DNA of 64,000 nt, taken from G965204755 sp965243415 (GTDB lineage: Bacteria > Acidobacteriota > Vicinamibacteria > Marinacidobacterales > Marinacidobacteraceae). Under the pieces are notes generated by a model. The model was not told where the DNA came from. It was given only the letters and a program-made list of their open reading frames with translations, and searched no databases. The stretch covers positions 4,340,001 through 4,404,000 of the forward strand of contig OZ251549.1 of NCBI GenBank assembly GCA_965243415.1. The letters run 5' to 3'. Position numbers and translations under genes: made by a program. Positions 17,303 through 25,823 of the stretch are shown here, in pieces (positions within the stretch are counted from its first letter, which is position 1; each line of letters opens with the position of its first letter).

Positions 17303-19678
17303 TTACGAAGCGATCCGTTCGACGCTCGCGGTGGCGGAGGTCTTCGAGACCCGGAACTGCACCGGGATCCGTTCCGCCAGGTCGCGCACATGGGTGACGA
17401 GGCCGACGGTGCGGCCCTTCGCGCCGAGTTCCTCGATGGTCGCCGCCACCGTGTCCAGCGTGTCGGCGTCGAGCGAACCGAAGCCTTCGTCGAGGAAGAT
17501 GGATTCCAGGCGCGCCGCGCCCGCCGCCGCCAGTTCGCTGATCTGGTCGGAGAGCGCCAGGGCGAGAGCGAGCGAGGCGAGGAAGGTCTCGCCGCCGGAG
17601 AGCGTCTTCGAAGACCGGGTTTCGTCGGCGTTCCCGTGATCCACGATGTCGAACTCGAACTTCTCGTTGTGCCGGAAGGAGTATTGACCGCCGGACAACT
17701 CGACCAGGATCCGGCTCGCGTCGGCGGTGAGGCCGTGGAAGGCCGCCGTGAGCAGCCAGCGCTCGAACCGATCGGCGCGCAGGTGCGTGTGGAGCGCGCC
17801 GGCGACGGCGGCGGCCTCGCGGGCGGCCTTGCTCTCGCTCTGCAGCCGGCGCCGTTCCTTCCGTTGCCGCCGGACTTCGGCGAGGTCCCGGCGCGCCCCT
17901 TCGAGCGCCGTGTCCGCGGCCCGCTGCGGATCGCCCCGGAGCGCGACGCCGCGCTCCGAGAAGAGATCGACCAGGCGCTCGCGCGACGCCGTTCGTTGTT
18001 CGTCGAGTCGTCGGGCCTCCTCGTCGTGGCGCTCGACCGACCCTCGCACCTCGGGAAGGGTCGCCGCCGCCCAACGCTCCAGTGCCTCCCAGGCGCCGAG
18101 CAGGCTGCCCCGGTCCGGCGCCGGCGGCTCCAGGTCGGACAACCGGTCGCGGGCGGCGTCGAACCGGGACCAGGCATTCTTCTCGCGCGCGTCGAAGCCG
18201 CCCACTTCCTTCTCGGCGGCCCGGAGAGCTTTCCGCTCGCGCTCCAACCGAGCCTCCGCCTGCTCGATCACGCCGTCCGCCCCGGCGATGGCGGCGAGCG
18301 CCTGTTCGGCTTCCGGGCGTCCGGGCTGACCGGCGAGCGTCGCGGTCACCTCCGCGTATTCCTCGTTCGCGCTCTTTCGCTTCTGCTCGGCCGCGGCGTG
18401 CGCGCTCGCCGCTTCGTCGCGCCGCTTCCGGGCCGCCTTCTCGGTGCGCTCGGCCTTCCCGAGGGCAGTTCGGAGGCCGTCGAGCCCCGCCGCCTCGCCG
18501 CCGGACGGGAGTTCGCAAACCTCCTGTTCGCAGACCGGGCACGGTTCCCCGACGACCAGACCGCCGCGCAGGGAATGCGCCCGGTGCGTCCGTTCCGCGC
18601 CGGCCAGCGTTTCCCGCGCCGCCGACACCTCCGCTTCGGCATCGTCGCCGTGTTCCTCCGCCTCCCGGAGCGCCGCCTCGGTACTTTCGGCCTCGCGGGC
18701 GGCGGCCTCCTTCCGGCCGACGAGACGGTCCCGGCGCATCCAGTCGTCGCGCACGCGGCTCAACGCCACGGCATCCCCCAGCCGGTTGCGTTCGGCCCCG
18801 GCGGCATTCCGGTCCGCCTCGGCCCGGGCCAGCGCGTCCTGCGCGGCTCGCCGGCGCTCCTCGGCCGCTTGCCGCTCCGCGCCGAGATCGCGCACGGCGC
18901 GAGGGGTATCGGCGGCGGCCAGCGCCTCCATCTGCATCTTCCCCCGCCGCCGCTCTTCCGCGACCGCTCGCTGCTCGCTCTCCCGCTCGGCCTGCCGTTT
19001 CGTTTCCTCCCGGGTCTCGGTCTGCAGGCGCTCGAGCGAATCCACGCGGCGTTCCCGTTCGGCCTCCGCCGCCTCGTCGGCTTCGGTGAGGTCGGCGAGC
19101 TGCGCCTCCAGCAACTCGATCCGGCCGGCGGCCTGCTCCTTCCGCCCGCGGGCCCGGTCCCGGACGCGCCCGTACAACCCCAGACCCAGCAGTTTCGACA
19201 GCAGCGCCTGGCGGTCCCGCGGCGCCTGGCGCAGGAATCGGGCGAACTCGCCCTGCGGCAGGGCGACGCAGGTGGTGAACTGCTGGAAGTCGAGACCGAG
19301 GAGCCGGCGGATCTCCGGGTCGAGGGCGGTGGCGTTCCCGGCGAGCACTTCGTCGCCGCGTTCGAGCCGCGCTTCCTTCGTGGTCGCCCCGGACTTCGTC
19401 CGCCGCACGACGCGCACCGCCGTATAGCGCTCGTCGCCGAGAGCGAAGTCCAGCCGCACCCGCGCTTCCTGCCGGCCCTTGGTGATGACCGGCTCCACCA
19501 GTCGTTCGCCGAGGCGCGGCACCTTGCCGTAGAGCGCGAAGATCATGGCGTCTATCAGGCTCGACTTGCCCGCGCCGGTCGGGCCGGTGAAGGCGAACAG
19601 GTCGGCGTCGCCGAATTCGACGCGGGTCTTCTGCCGGAACGCGGTGAACCCTTCGACTTCCAGGGACTCAGGCCGCAT
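17303..19678 (-). CDS. sbcC: Rad50/SbcC-type SMC ATPase
   Basis: A 791-residue DNA-repair ATPase forming a nuclease complex with Mre11/SbcD. Visible are Walker A GPTGAGKSSLIDAMIFALYG near residue 35, the Q-loop region FQQFTTCVALPQGEFARFL, long Glu/Arg-rich coiled coils, a zinc-hook CPVC near residue 379 (EPCPVCEQEVCELP), the ABC signature KTLSGGETFLASLALALAL, Walker B ESIFLDEGFGSLD and the His switch LVTHVRDLAERIP. It is shorter than E. coli SbcC, with short coiled coils as in other bacterial and archaeal forms. The ATG at 19678 overlaps the end of mre11 by 11 bases; nurA starts 2 bases after its TAA. Confidence 0.93.
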   Translation of the reverse strand: MRPESLEVEGFTAFRQKTRVEFGDADLFAFTGPTGAGKSSLIDAMIFALYGKVPRLGERLVEPVITKGRQEARVRLDFALGDERYTAVRVVRRTKSGATTKEARLERGDEVLAGNATALDPEIRRLLGLDFQQFTTCVALPQGEFARFLRQAPRDRQALLSKLLGLGLYGRVRDRARGRKEQAAGRIELLEAQLADLTEADEAAEAERERRVDSLERLQTETREETKRQAERESEQRAVAEERRRGKMQMEALAAADTPRAVRDLGAERQAAEERRRAAQDALARAEADRNAAGAERNRLGDAVALSRVRDDWMRRDRLVGRKEAAAREAESTEAALREAEEHGDDAEAEVSAARETLAGAERTHRAHSLRGGLVVGEPCPVCEQEVCELPSGGEAAGLDGLRTALGKAERTEKAARKRRDEAASAHAAAEQKRKSANEEYAEVTATLAGQPGRPEAEQALAAIAGADGVIEQAEARLERERKALRAAEKEVGGFDAREKNAWSRFDAARDRLSDLEPPAPDRGSLLGAWEALERWAAATLPEVRGSVERHDEEARRLDEQRTASRERLVDLFSERGVALRGDPQRAADTALEGARRDLAEVRRQRKERRRLQSESKAAREAAAVAGALHTHLRADRFERWLLTAAFHGLTADASRILVELSGGQYSFRHNEKFEFDIVDHGNADETRSSKTLSGGETFLASLALALALSDQISELAAAGAARLESIFLDEGFGSLDADTLDTVAATIEELGAKGRTVGLVTHVRDLAERIPVQFRVSKTSATASVERIAS

Positions 19679-20834
19679 GTGCTTCGTCCCGTTCTTCGTC
19701 CCGTTCTTCGTCGAGGAGTTCGGCGAACAGGGATTCGACGCGCCCGTCGCTCTCGCCGCGTTCCTTCAGGTAATCGCGGAAGAGATCCTGCGGCGGCCGG
19801 CCGCGCGCCCGGTCCGGCGCCGATTCCGCTCCGGCCTTCCCCCGCGGCACGCGGACCTCGACGGCGTTCGGGAACAGGTCCCGCACTTCGTCCGCCAGAC
19901 CGAGGCGCGGCGGTTCGTCCACCACCACGAGCAGGTACCCGTCCCGGTGGGTCCCGGTCAGCGCCTTCAGGTCCGCCAAAGTCCCGTGGATCCGCCGCAA
20001 CTTCTTCCCCGCGGACAGCGGGACGATCTCCACGCGCGCCGGTCGGCCCGGTACGGCTTCGACCACCTTCACGCTCTTCGCGTCCTCGGTCTCGCCGAAG
20101 TCGAGTTGCAGCGGCGAGCCGCTGAAGTGGATCGGACACCCGCCCGCGATCGTCTGTTCCCGGTGCAGGTGGCCGAGCGCGACATAGTGGAGGTCGTTCG
20201 GAAACGCGGTGCCCGGAACGCTGTACTCGAAGACCGTGTGCGCCGACCGTTCGCCGCCGCCCATCCGGCCGCCGTGGACCATCGCGTGGCCGACCAGCAG
20301 GTTGACTTCCGCCGGGTCGGCGCCGGCGGTGAGGCGGCCGACGATCCGGGCCAGGCGCTCCGCATACTTGCCGGCGTGTTGGTCCGGGTCCTCGGCCATC
20401 AACTGCTCCGCCCGGACGATGCCCCGCTGCGAAACGAAGGGCAGGAGCGCGATCCGCGCCCGCTCCCCGGACGAGGTTTCGAGCCGGACGACGCCGCCCC
20501 GGTCCGGCGGCGCCACCGCGCCGAGCATCCGGACGCGGCCGAGTTCCAGCAGCGGACGAACCGCCTGCAGCCGGCGCGGATGGTCGTGGTTGCCGGCGAT
20601 CGCCACCACTTCCCGGCCGCGCGCCAGTCGCAGCAGCGCCTCGTACACGATCTGCTCCGATTCCGGCGACGGCGCCGCGGTGTCGAACAGGTCCCCGGCG
20701 ACGAGCACCGCGTCCACCTGCCGGTCGTCGGCGATCCGGGCGATCTCGCCGAGGACGGCGCGGTGTTCGTCGGCGCGGCTGCGGCCCCGCAGCAGTTTCC
20801 CGACATGCCAGTCGGCGGTATGGAGGAAACGCAT
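19668..20834 (-). CDS. sbcD: Mre11/SbcD-type DNA double-strand break nuclease
   Basis: A 388-residue calcineurin-like phosphoesterase. All phosphodiesterase motifs are present: FLHTADWHVGK, VLVAGDLFDTAAPSP, VVAIAGNHDHPRRL, LLVGHAMVHGG and YVALGHLHREQ, giving the two-metal nuclease centre. A C-terminal capping domain and a Rad50-binding tail of about 100 residues follow. The start ATG at 20834 is 10 bases downstream of the herA stop, and its end overlaps rad50, so the genes are co-translated. The product nicks and resects DNA ends with Rad50. Confidence 0.93.
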   Translation of the reverse strand: MRFLHTADWHVGKLLRGRSRADEHRAVLGEIARIADDRQVDAVLVAGDLFDTAAPSPESEQIVYEALLRLARGREVVAIAGNHDHPRRLQAVRPLLELGRVRMLGAVAPPDRGGVVRLETSSGERARIALLPFVSQRGIVRAEQLMAEDPDQHAGKYAERLARIVGRLTAGADPAEVNLLVGHAMVHGGRMGGGERSAHTVFEYSVPGTAFPNDLHYVALGHLHREQTIAGGCPIHFSGSPLQLDFGETEDAKSVKVVEAVPGRPARVEIVPLSAGKKLRRIHGTLADLKALTGTHRDGYLLVVVDEPPRLGLADEVRDLFPNAVEVRVPRGKAGAESAPDRARGRPPQDLFRDYLKERGESDGRVESLFAELLDEERDEERDEAHAA

Positions 20835-20844
20835 CGTCTTCGCT

Positions 20845-22536
20845 CTACAACCCTTCGAAGGGGTCGTCGGGGTCGCCTTCGGTATCCCCGCCGGGCGCGG
20901 CCGCTTCGCCGGCGCGGGTCGCCCAGGCCGGGAACGGGAAACGGGTGACCAGCGGGATCGGCAGTTCCGGTTGCGAGACGATCATCGTCCCCGGTTTGAG
21001 GATCGTGGAGCGCTGGCGGTGGACCGCCGGGAGGAAGCCGTATTCGTCGCGCCCGGACTCGGCGGAGTCCAGCCGGCCCACGACCCGGAGCGACGAGTTC
21101 GCCACGATCCGGCGCTCCACTTCGCTCGCCGTCTGCTGGGCGCCGATCAGGATGATGCCCAGCGAGCGACCGCGCTCGGAGACATCCACCAGGATCTCCT
21201 TGATCGGACTCCCGCCGTCGCGGGGCGCGTACTTGTTCAGTTCGTCGAGCACCACGAACAGGAGCGGCCGCTGCGCCCCGGCGCGTTCCTTCTCGTCGAA
21301 GGCGCGCCGCAGGGTCACGCCGACGACGAACCGTTTGGCGCGGTCGTTCAGGTTGTGGAGATCCACCACGGTGACCTGAGCCTGCCGCCGGATGCGGTGG
21401 CGCTCCGGGTTCGGCACCTCGCCCCGGATCAGCGGCTCCAGGTGGCGCACCGCGCCGAAGAGGCGCCGCACCAGGGCGTTGACGGTGCCGGCGCCGAGGG
21501 CGCGGCCGGCCCAGTCGTCGCGGGTCTCCTCGCTCTGGACCCGTTCGGCGATGAACTCCGCCAGGGAACGGAAGTCCGTGAGGGCGCGCCCCTCGACCAC
21601 GACGCCGCCATCCTCCAGGCTCTCCACCTGCGCCAGTTTCGCCGCCACATTGTGGATGGCGATCGTGTACTGCTGGCGGTCGTCCTCGGCGTCCGTGAAC
21701 ACGAAGGGCAGCAGCCGTTCCCGGCAGAACTCCGCCAGCGTCCAGAAGAACGAAGTGACGCCGGTATGCCGCGTCGCCACCTCGGCGGTCGCCGCCCGGT
21801 CGCCCCGCCGGGGCGGCGCCCAGAACTCGACGCTCTCGAACGGCCCCGGCTCGAGGCCGAGGCGCGCGTAGGCGGCGCGGTCGTCCTCCGCCAACTGCGT
21901 GTTGGCGCGGTCGAGGAAGAGCAGGTCCTCGCCCTTCACATTGAAGATCAGCGCCTTGGTGTTGAGCGCTTCGCCGCCGAGCGCGCCGGAGCGGAACAGG
22001 CTGAACAGCAGGAAGGTCGCGTAACTGGTCTTCGTCGCGACGCCGGAGATCCCGCTGATGTTGACATGGGCGCCCCGGGAACCGTCCAGGAACTCCAGGT
22101 TGACGAACATCGGCTCCCCGTCCCGCGTCAACCCGGCCGGAAGCCGCTTCTCCATCCCGTCGAAGAAGAGCGCCCGGTCCCGCGCCTCCCCCGCCGCCCG
22201 GCGCACCTCCTCCCCGGGCAGCGGCGGCACGAAGATCTCCGGCTCGAAGCGGGTGGCCACCACCTGCGCCGCCTGGCTCACTTCGCCGGGCAGGATCCCC
22301 TCCTCGATCAGGAACACATCGGAGTCGAATCGCGCCCCTTCGTGCCGCGCCCGAACCTGCGTCACCAGCCCGTAGAGGCGCACGGTCTCCCCGCCCGGCA
22401 ACCGGCGCTCGAGTTCGACGACCTCATCGAGTTGCAGGTAGGAATCCGGGTTCAGCGCCACCCAGAACGAAAGCGGCGTCGCATCCTCGGTCCCGAGCAC
22501 GCGCCCCACGACGGACCCGGCCAAACTCCCGTCCAC
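20845..22536 (-). CDS. herA: HerA-like DNA translocase ATPase (DUF87 family)
   Basis: A 563-residue hexameric-translocase-type ATPase. The N-terminal HAS-barrel strand GRVLGTEDATPLSFWVAL is typical of HerA. The nucleotide-binding loop near residue 163 reads VNISGISGVATKTSYATFL, with Thr where the last Walker A Gly usually stands; the Lys-Thr pair is kept. Walker B is LLFVVLDELNKYAPRDGG near residue 430, then GIILIGAQQTASEVERRI with a sensor Gln. I chose GTG at 22536 because AGGGGAG lies 8 bases upstream; a GTG at 22509 is the alternative. It starts 13 bases after the PIN gene and is followed directly by mre11. Confidence 0.86.
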   Translation of the reverse strand: MDGSLAGSVVGRVLGTEDATPLSFWVALNPDSYLQLDEVVELERRLPGGETVRLYGLVTQVRARHEGARFDSDVFLIEEGILPGEVSQAAQVVATRFEPEIFVPPLPGEEVRRAAGEARDRALFFDGMEKRLPAGLTRDGEPMFVNLEFLDGSRGAHVNISGISGVATKTSYATFLLFSLFRSGALGGEALNTKALIFNVKGEDLLFLDRANTQLAEDDRAAYARLGLEPGPFESVEFWAPPRRGDRAATAEVATRHTGVTSFFWTLAEFCRERLLPFVFTDAEDDRQQYTIAIHNVAAKLAQVESLEDGGVVVEGRALTDFRSLAEFIAERVQSEETRDDWAGRALGAGTVNALVRRLFGAVRHLEPLIRGEVPNPERHRIRRQAQVTVVDLHNLNDRAKRFVVGVTLRRAFDEKERAGAQRPLLFVVLDELNKYAPRDGGSPIKEILVDVSERGRSLGIILIGAQQTASEVERRIVANSSLRVVGRLDSAESGRDEYGFLPAVHRQRSTILKPGTMIVSQPELPIPLVTRFPFPAWATRAGEAAAPGGDTEGDPDDPFEGL

Positions 22537-22549
22537 CGCGGCGACTCCC

Positions 22550-23077
22550 CTAAGCCGCAGGGGCTCCGCGCCGGCGCCCCCGGCACGAAGACTCCGACAT
22601 GAGTTCCGGACAGACGAACTCGACTTCCACGCCCTCGCGCGCAAGCGCCTCGCGGCTGCACCACCAATCCTTGTCCGAGGCATTGACGACCGGCGGCCGC
22701 ACGCCACTGGCCATCGCCACGGCAACGAACACGCGGTCGTCACGGTCGAAGGCTCTGAGAGTCTCGCTGTCGGGGAACTCGACGAAGCCCCGCTCCGGGT
22801 CCGGCGTTACCGGAACCTGGCGGCATCGAGTCTCGTCTCCCAAGTGGTCGGTGAGCCACAGGAAGAACTGATGGCCGATACCCGGCTCGCCCCGGGGTCG
22901 CAGGCGGCGTCGGTACTCCTTAAGGATGATTCCGGAATCATCCACCAAGATCGTCTCCTCCGTCTGTATGGTCTCGATCCGACCGATGCACGCCGTCACG
23001 CAGTCCGGACCGGCTTGGGGAGTCTCCCCGTTGGCCACCACGGCCACATTCGTGTCCATCACGACCGGTCGTCGCAT
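22550..23077 (-). CDS. PIN-domain nuclease, coupled to DUF3696-type ATPase
   Basis: A 175-residue PIN-domain protein starting at the ATG at 23077 (MRRPVVMDTNVAVVANG). It holds the PIN acidic set: Asp in VVMDTNVAVV, Asp/Glu in ILVDDSGIILKEYRRR, Asp in FDRDDRVFVAVAMA and Asp in VVNASDKDWW. The family cleaves RNA, often as a toxin or effector. The start codon lies 19 bases inside the end of the upstream ATPase gene, and herA begins 13 bases after its stop, so it is embedded in a seven-gene series. No antitoxin-like small gene is adjacent; an overlapping ATPase occupies that place. Confidence 0.83.
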   Translation of the reverse strand: MRRPVVMDTNVAVVANGETPQAGPDCVTACIGRIETIQTEETILVDDSGIILKEYRRRLRPRGEPGIGHQFFLWLTDHLGDETRCRQVPVTPDPERGFVEFPDSETLRAFDRDDRVFVAVAMASGVRPPVVNASDKDWWCSREALAREGVEVEFVCPELMSESSCRGRRRGAPAA

Positions 23078-24417
23078 GTCACGGCCCTTCTTCGTACTCT
23101 GAGTTTCGTCAACTCGGCGACCTCCCCGAACTGGTCGCCGAAGAAATCGTTCGGCCAATTCGCAATGGAGCCGTACGGGTCGACGGTCAGCGCCTCGATC
23201 GCGGATTTGTCTCGAGAAGACCGACAGAACCAGAGTCCGACCTGATCGCTGCTCAGCGTCTCATCCGCAATGCGAAGCTGCAGTCGCCGGAGAAGGTGTT
23301 CGCTGTGGCTCTCGATCAAAATCTGCACTCGACGGTGCCTGTGCGCATCGATCAAGACATCGGCCAAGCCAGACTGGATCGCCGGATGAAGATGTATCTC
23401 CGGCTGCTCGAGAATGATGGTGGAGTCCTCGGGGGCGTAGAAGCAGAGCACGAGAACCGGAAGAACCTGGGAGACGCCGAACCCCACATCGGTGATCGAG
23501 ACTTCGGCCGCCTCGGCCGCCCTGCGAACCATGACCTGAAAGACTTGGAGCCCCTCGGCCAAAGGTTCGACTCGGAAATCGTGAATCAGTCCCAACTTCC
23601 GAAGCCAGAAGGCAACATGCTCCTCGAGAGTGCGCCGTTTGTGGCCCTTCCCGAGCGAGATACGATCACCCCGAGCCCGGGCAGCCAAGATGGCACCCAC
23701 GGCCGATTCCCCTGCCCTCCCCATGTCACCAGGTCGCGCGCCCGTCCAATCGTAGCGCCGCTCCGGGTAAGCGCGCAGCGGACCCAAGTAGTGGATACCC
23801 CCCAACTGTTGGACGAACTCGAGTTCGAGATCCGCGAGGAACCCGGCGTTCTGGTGCTGGGTCACCACTTCGGTCGGGAAGCCATAACAACGGACCGGTG
23901 GCAGTCGTGATGGTCGGCCGCGACGGGGCATGAAGTCGAAGGACACACCGTCGGCCGACAGTTCGTGTCCCTTGTCCGTTCGGCGCATCCCGAAACGCGC
24001 CTCGCCCAGACGATAGCCCATCTGCTCCACGCTGACAGACTGCTGCCCTCCGTTCCGGTCGGCGGAAACGAAGAAGCCAAGAGTGTCGGTTTGCTCGATC
24101 TTCTTCCCCTCGGAGTCATTGACCGACAGTCTCTTCGTGGTCTTCCAATCGAGTTCGACCTCGATCGCAGTGCCGGAATCGTGTCTGTGGACGACCGTCC
24201 CGAAGTCGCCGAGATCCACGAGAGTGTGCCGATTTCCGAAGTGGAACACGCGACCCCGGTCGGAGGATTCCGAAGTCTGTTTCAGGAGCAGGAGAGACTG
24301 CAGCAGGCTCGTCTTCCCGGAACTGTTGGCGCCGAAGAAGCCAGTGATCGGACGGAGGACGATGTCTCCGGTGTCCTTCCAGGACTTGAAGTTTCGAAGA
24401 CGGAGCCGCGTCAGCAT
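23059..24417 (-). CDS. AAA family ATPase with DUF3696-like C-terminus
   Basis: A 452-residue ABC-type ATPase. MLTRLRLRNFKSWKDTG opens the fold, Walker A is FFGANSSGKTSLLQ near residue 30, the signature region is DVGFGVSQVLPVLVL, Walker B is STIILEQPEIHLHP near residue 330, and the His switch is ILIESHSEHLLRRLQLRI. The segment after it (LSSDQVGLWFCRS) is the pattern seen in DUF3696 proteins. The ATG at 24417 overlaps the preceding ATPase gene by 7 bases; its end overlaps the PIN gene by 19. DUF3696 ATPases are recurrent in prokaryotic defence neighbourhoods; function is otherwise unknown. Confidence 0.82.
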   Translation of the reverse strand: MLTRLRLRNFKSWKDTGDIVLRPITGFFGANSSGKTSLLQSLLLLKQTSESSDRGRVFHFGNRHTLVDLGDFGTVVHRHDSGTAIEVELDWKTTKRLSVNDSEGKKIEQTDTLGFFVSADRNGGQQSVSVEQMGYRLGEARFGMRRTDKGHELSADGVSFDFMPRRGRPSRLPPVRCYGFPTEVVTQHQNAGFLADLELEFVQQLGGIHYLGPLRAYPERRYDWTGARPGDMGRAGESAVGAILAARARGDRISLGKGHKRRTLEEHVAFWLRKLGLIHDFRVEPLAEGLQVFQVMVRRAAEAAEVSITDVGFGVSQVLPVLVLCFYAPEDSTIILEQPEIHLHPAIQSGLADVLIDAHRHRRVQILIESHSEHLLRRLQLRIADETLSSDQVGLWFCRSSRDKSAIEALTVDPYGSIANWPNDFFGDQFGEVAELTKLRVRRRAVTCDDRS

Positions 24418-25658
24418 GAGAGATTTCTCCGGGAATCCCGGGCGCCGGCACGGAAATCGAGCATGTTCGCGGCCGCGAGGCGGTCCAACTTCGCTTCGGA
24501 CGACGGCGACCGGGTCACCCCCTCGCCGAACAGTTCCGTGCCGTAGGCGTCCAGGATGTTGCCGTCCACGAGGCGCGCCCGTTCGGAGCCTTGGATGCGG
24601 CGGGGCGTGTCGTCGGACCCGGGCGCCGGAAGGAGCCAGACGCTGCCGCGGCGGGCCGCCCGGCAGATGATCGGGCTGTGGGTCGTCACCAAGAACTGCG
24701 TCTCGGGGAAGCGGTCCACGAACCAGTCGCCGATTCGGTGCTGCCAATGGGGGTGCAGATGGGCGTCTATCTCGTCTATGGCGACGACTCCCGGCAGGAC
24801 GACCGTGCTCTCGGCGGCATCTATTCTCGACAGCGCGTCGGCGGTCGGGTAGAAGGCGAACATGAGGCGCATCAGTTCGAGGGTCAGACTGAGGGTCGAG
24901 CGGTGGCCGTCGCTCATTTCGTCAATGGCGACCGGCGACCGGGAACCGTCCTCGATCACGACGCGCTCCCCGGTGACTTCGTGGATGCGGGCGCCGTGCG
25001 GGAGGAGGTCGGCGCCGTTGATGAAGTCCACGACGGATTTTTCGATGCGGCGAGCCTCATGGTCTCCCTGCAGACTCTTGATCTCGAGGTTCGTCAGCCA
25101 GCGCAGACATTCGCCGAGCGCCACATTCTCACCGAAGGCGGTCAAGTGGGGCGCCAGTTTCGGGTGGGTGAAGTAGAGCCGGTCCATCTCCGGGTCCGCG
25201 CCGGAGAAGCGGCGGAAGGGCCCGAAGGACGCCGAGAACCAGCCGCCTCCACCGCCCCAGACGGTTCGGTCGGCGAAGTTTCCGGACAGGGTCGGCGCCG
25301 CCCGGGGGCCGTTGTGCGGCAGTGCGGCCGACCGGGCGCCGATCTCGACGGTCACTTCGATCGGTTCGTCGGAGGTCCTGCCGGAACCGACCCACTCGTC
25401 GTCATCGTGCTGCCGCAGCACGGCCTCGACGACGGCGGTGTGCCGGTCGTGGGTGATCCAGCGCTCCCAGTCCTCGCGCGTGGCGTGCGCATTGGGGCCG
25501 CCCATCAGGGCCAGCGCCAGCGAGCGGACGATCGTGGACTTGCCGGCCCCGTTGTCGCCCAGCAGGACATGCCAGCCCGCCATCTCCGCCGGACCGAGTT
25601 CGAGTGTGAACTGCCGGAGCGACCGGATGTTCCGGATACTCAGTCGCTCGACATGCAT
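24411..25658 (-). CDS. AAA family ATPase (AAA_21/RecF-like), first gene of the HerA operon
   Basis: A 415-residue ATPase beginning MHVERLSIRNIRSLRQFTL. Walker A is LLGDNGAGKSTIVRSLALAL near residue 35; the signature segment is EMSDGHRSTLSLTLELMRLM; Walker B is GVVAIDEIDAHLHPHWQ near residue 290; the switch is FLVTTHSPIICRAA. No nuclease domain is fused. It opens a run of seven overlapping or closely spaced minus-strand genes ending with nurA. About 165 bases separate it from the TRAP dctP gene upstream, where the operon promoter should lie. Confidence 0.83.
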   Translation of the reverse strand: MHVERLSIRNIRSLRQFTLELGPAEMAGWHVLLGDNGAGKSTIVRSLALALMGGPNAHATREDWERWITHDRHTAVVEAVLRQHDDDEWVGSGRTSDEPIEVTVEIGARSAALPHNGPRAAPTLSGNFADRTVWGGGGGWFSASFGPFRRFSGADPEMDRLYFTHPKLAPHLTAFGENVALGECLRWLTNLEIKSLQGDHEARRIEKSVVDFINGADLLPHGARIHEVTGERVVIEDGSRSPVAIDEMSDGHRSTLSLTLELMRLMFAFYPTADALSRIDAAESTVVLPGVVAIDEIDAHLHPHWQHRIGDWFVDRFPETQFLVTTHSPIICRAARRGSVWLLPAPGSDDTPRRIQGSERARLVDGNILDAYGTELFGEGVTRSPSSEAKLDRLAAANMLDFRAGARDSRRNLSC

Positions 25659-25823
25659 GGGAGTGGACCGGAGCGGCGCGGCGTTCCGCTGCGGGCGTTC
25701 TTTGGCCGGACGAAGGCGCGCGGCCGTAGAGGGGTGTTCACGGGGAGGTCGTTCCGGGAGGGGCGGCCGGCGGGCGGCGTCCGTCTCTCCCGGGGCGATG
25801 GTAGCGAATCGGATCCGAGTGGG

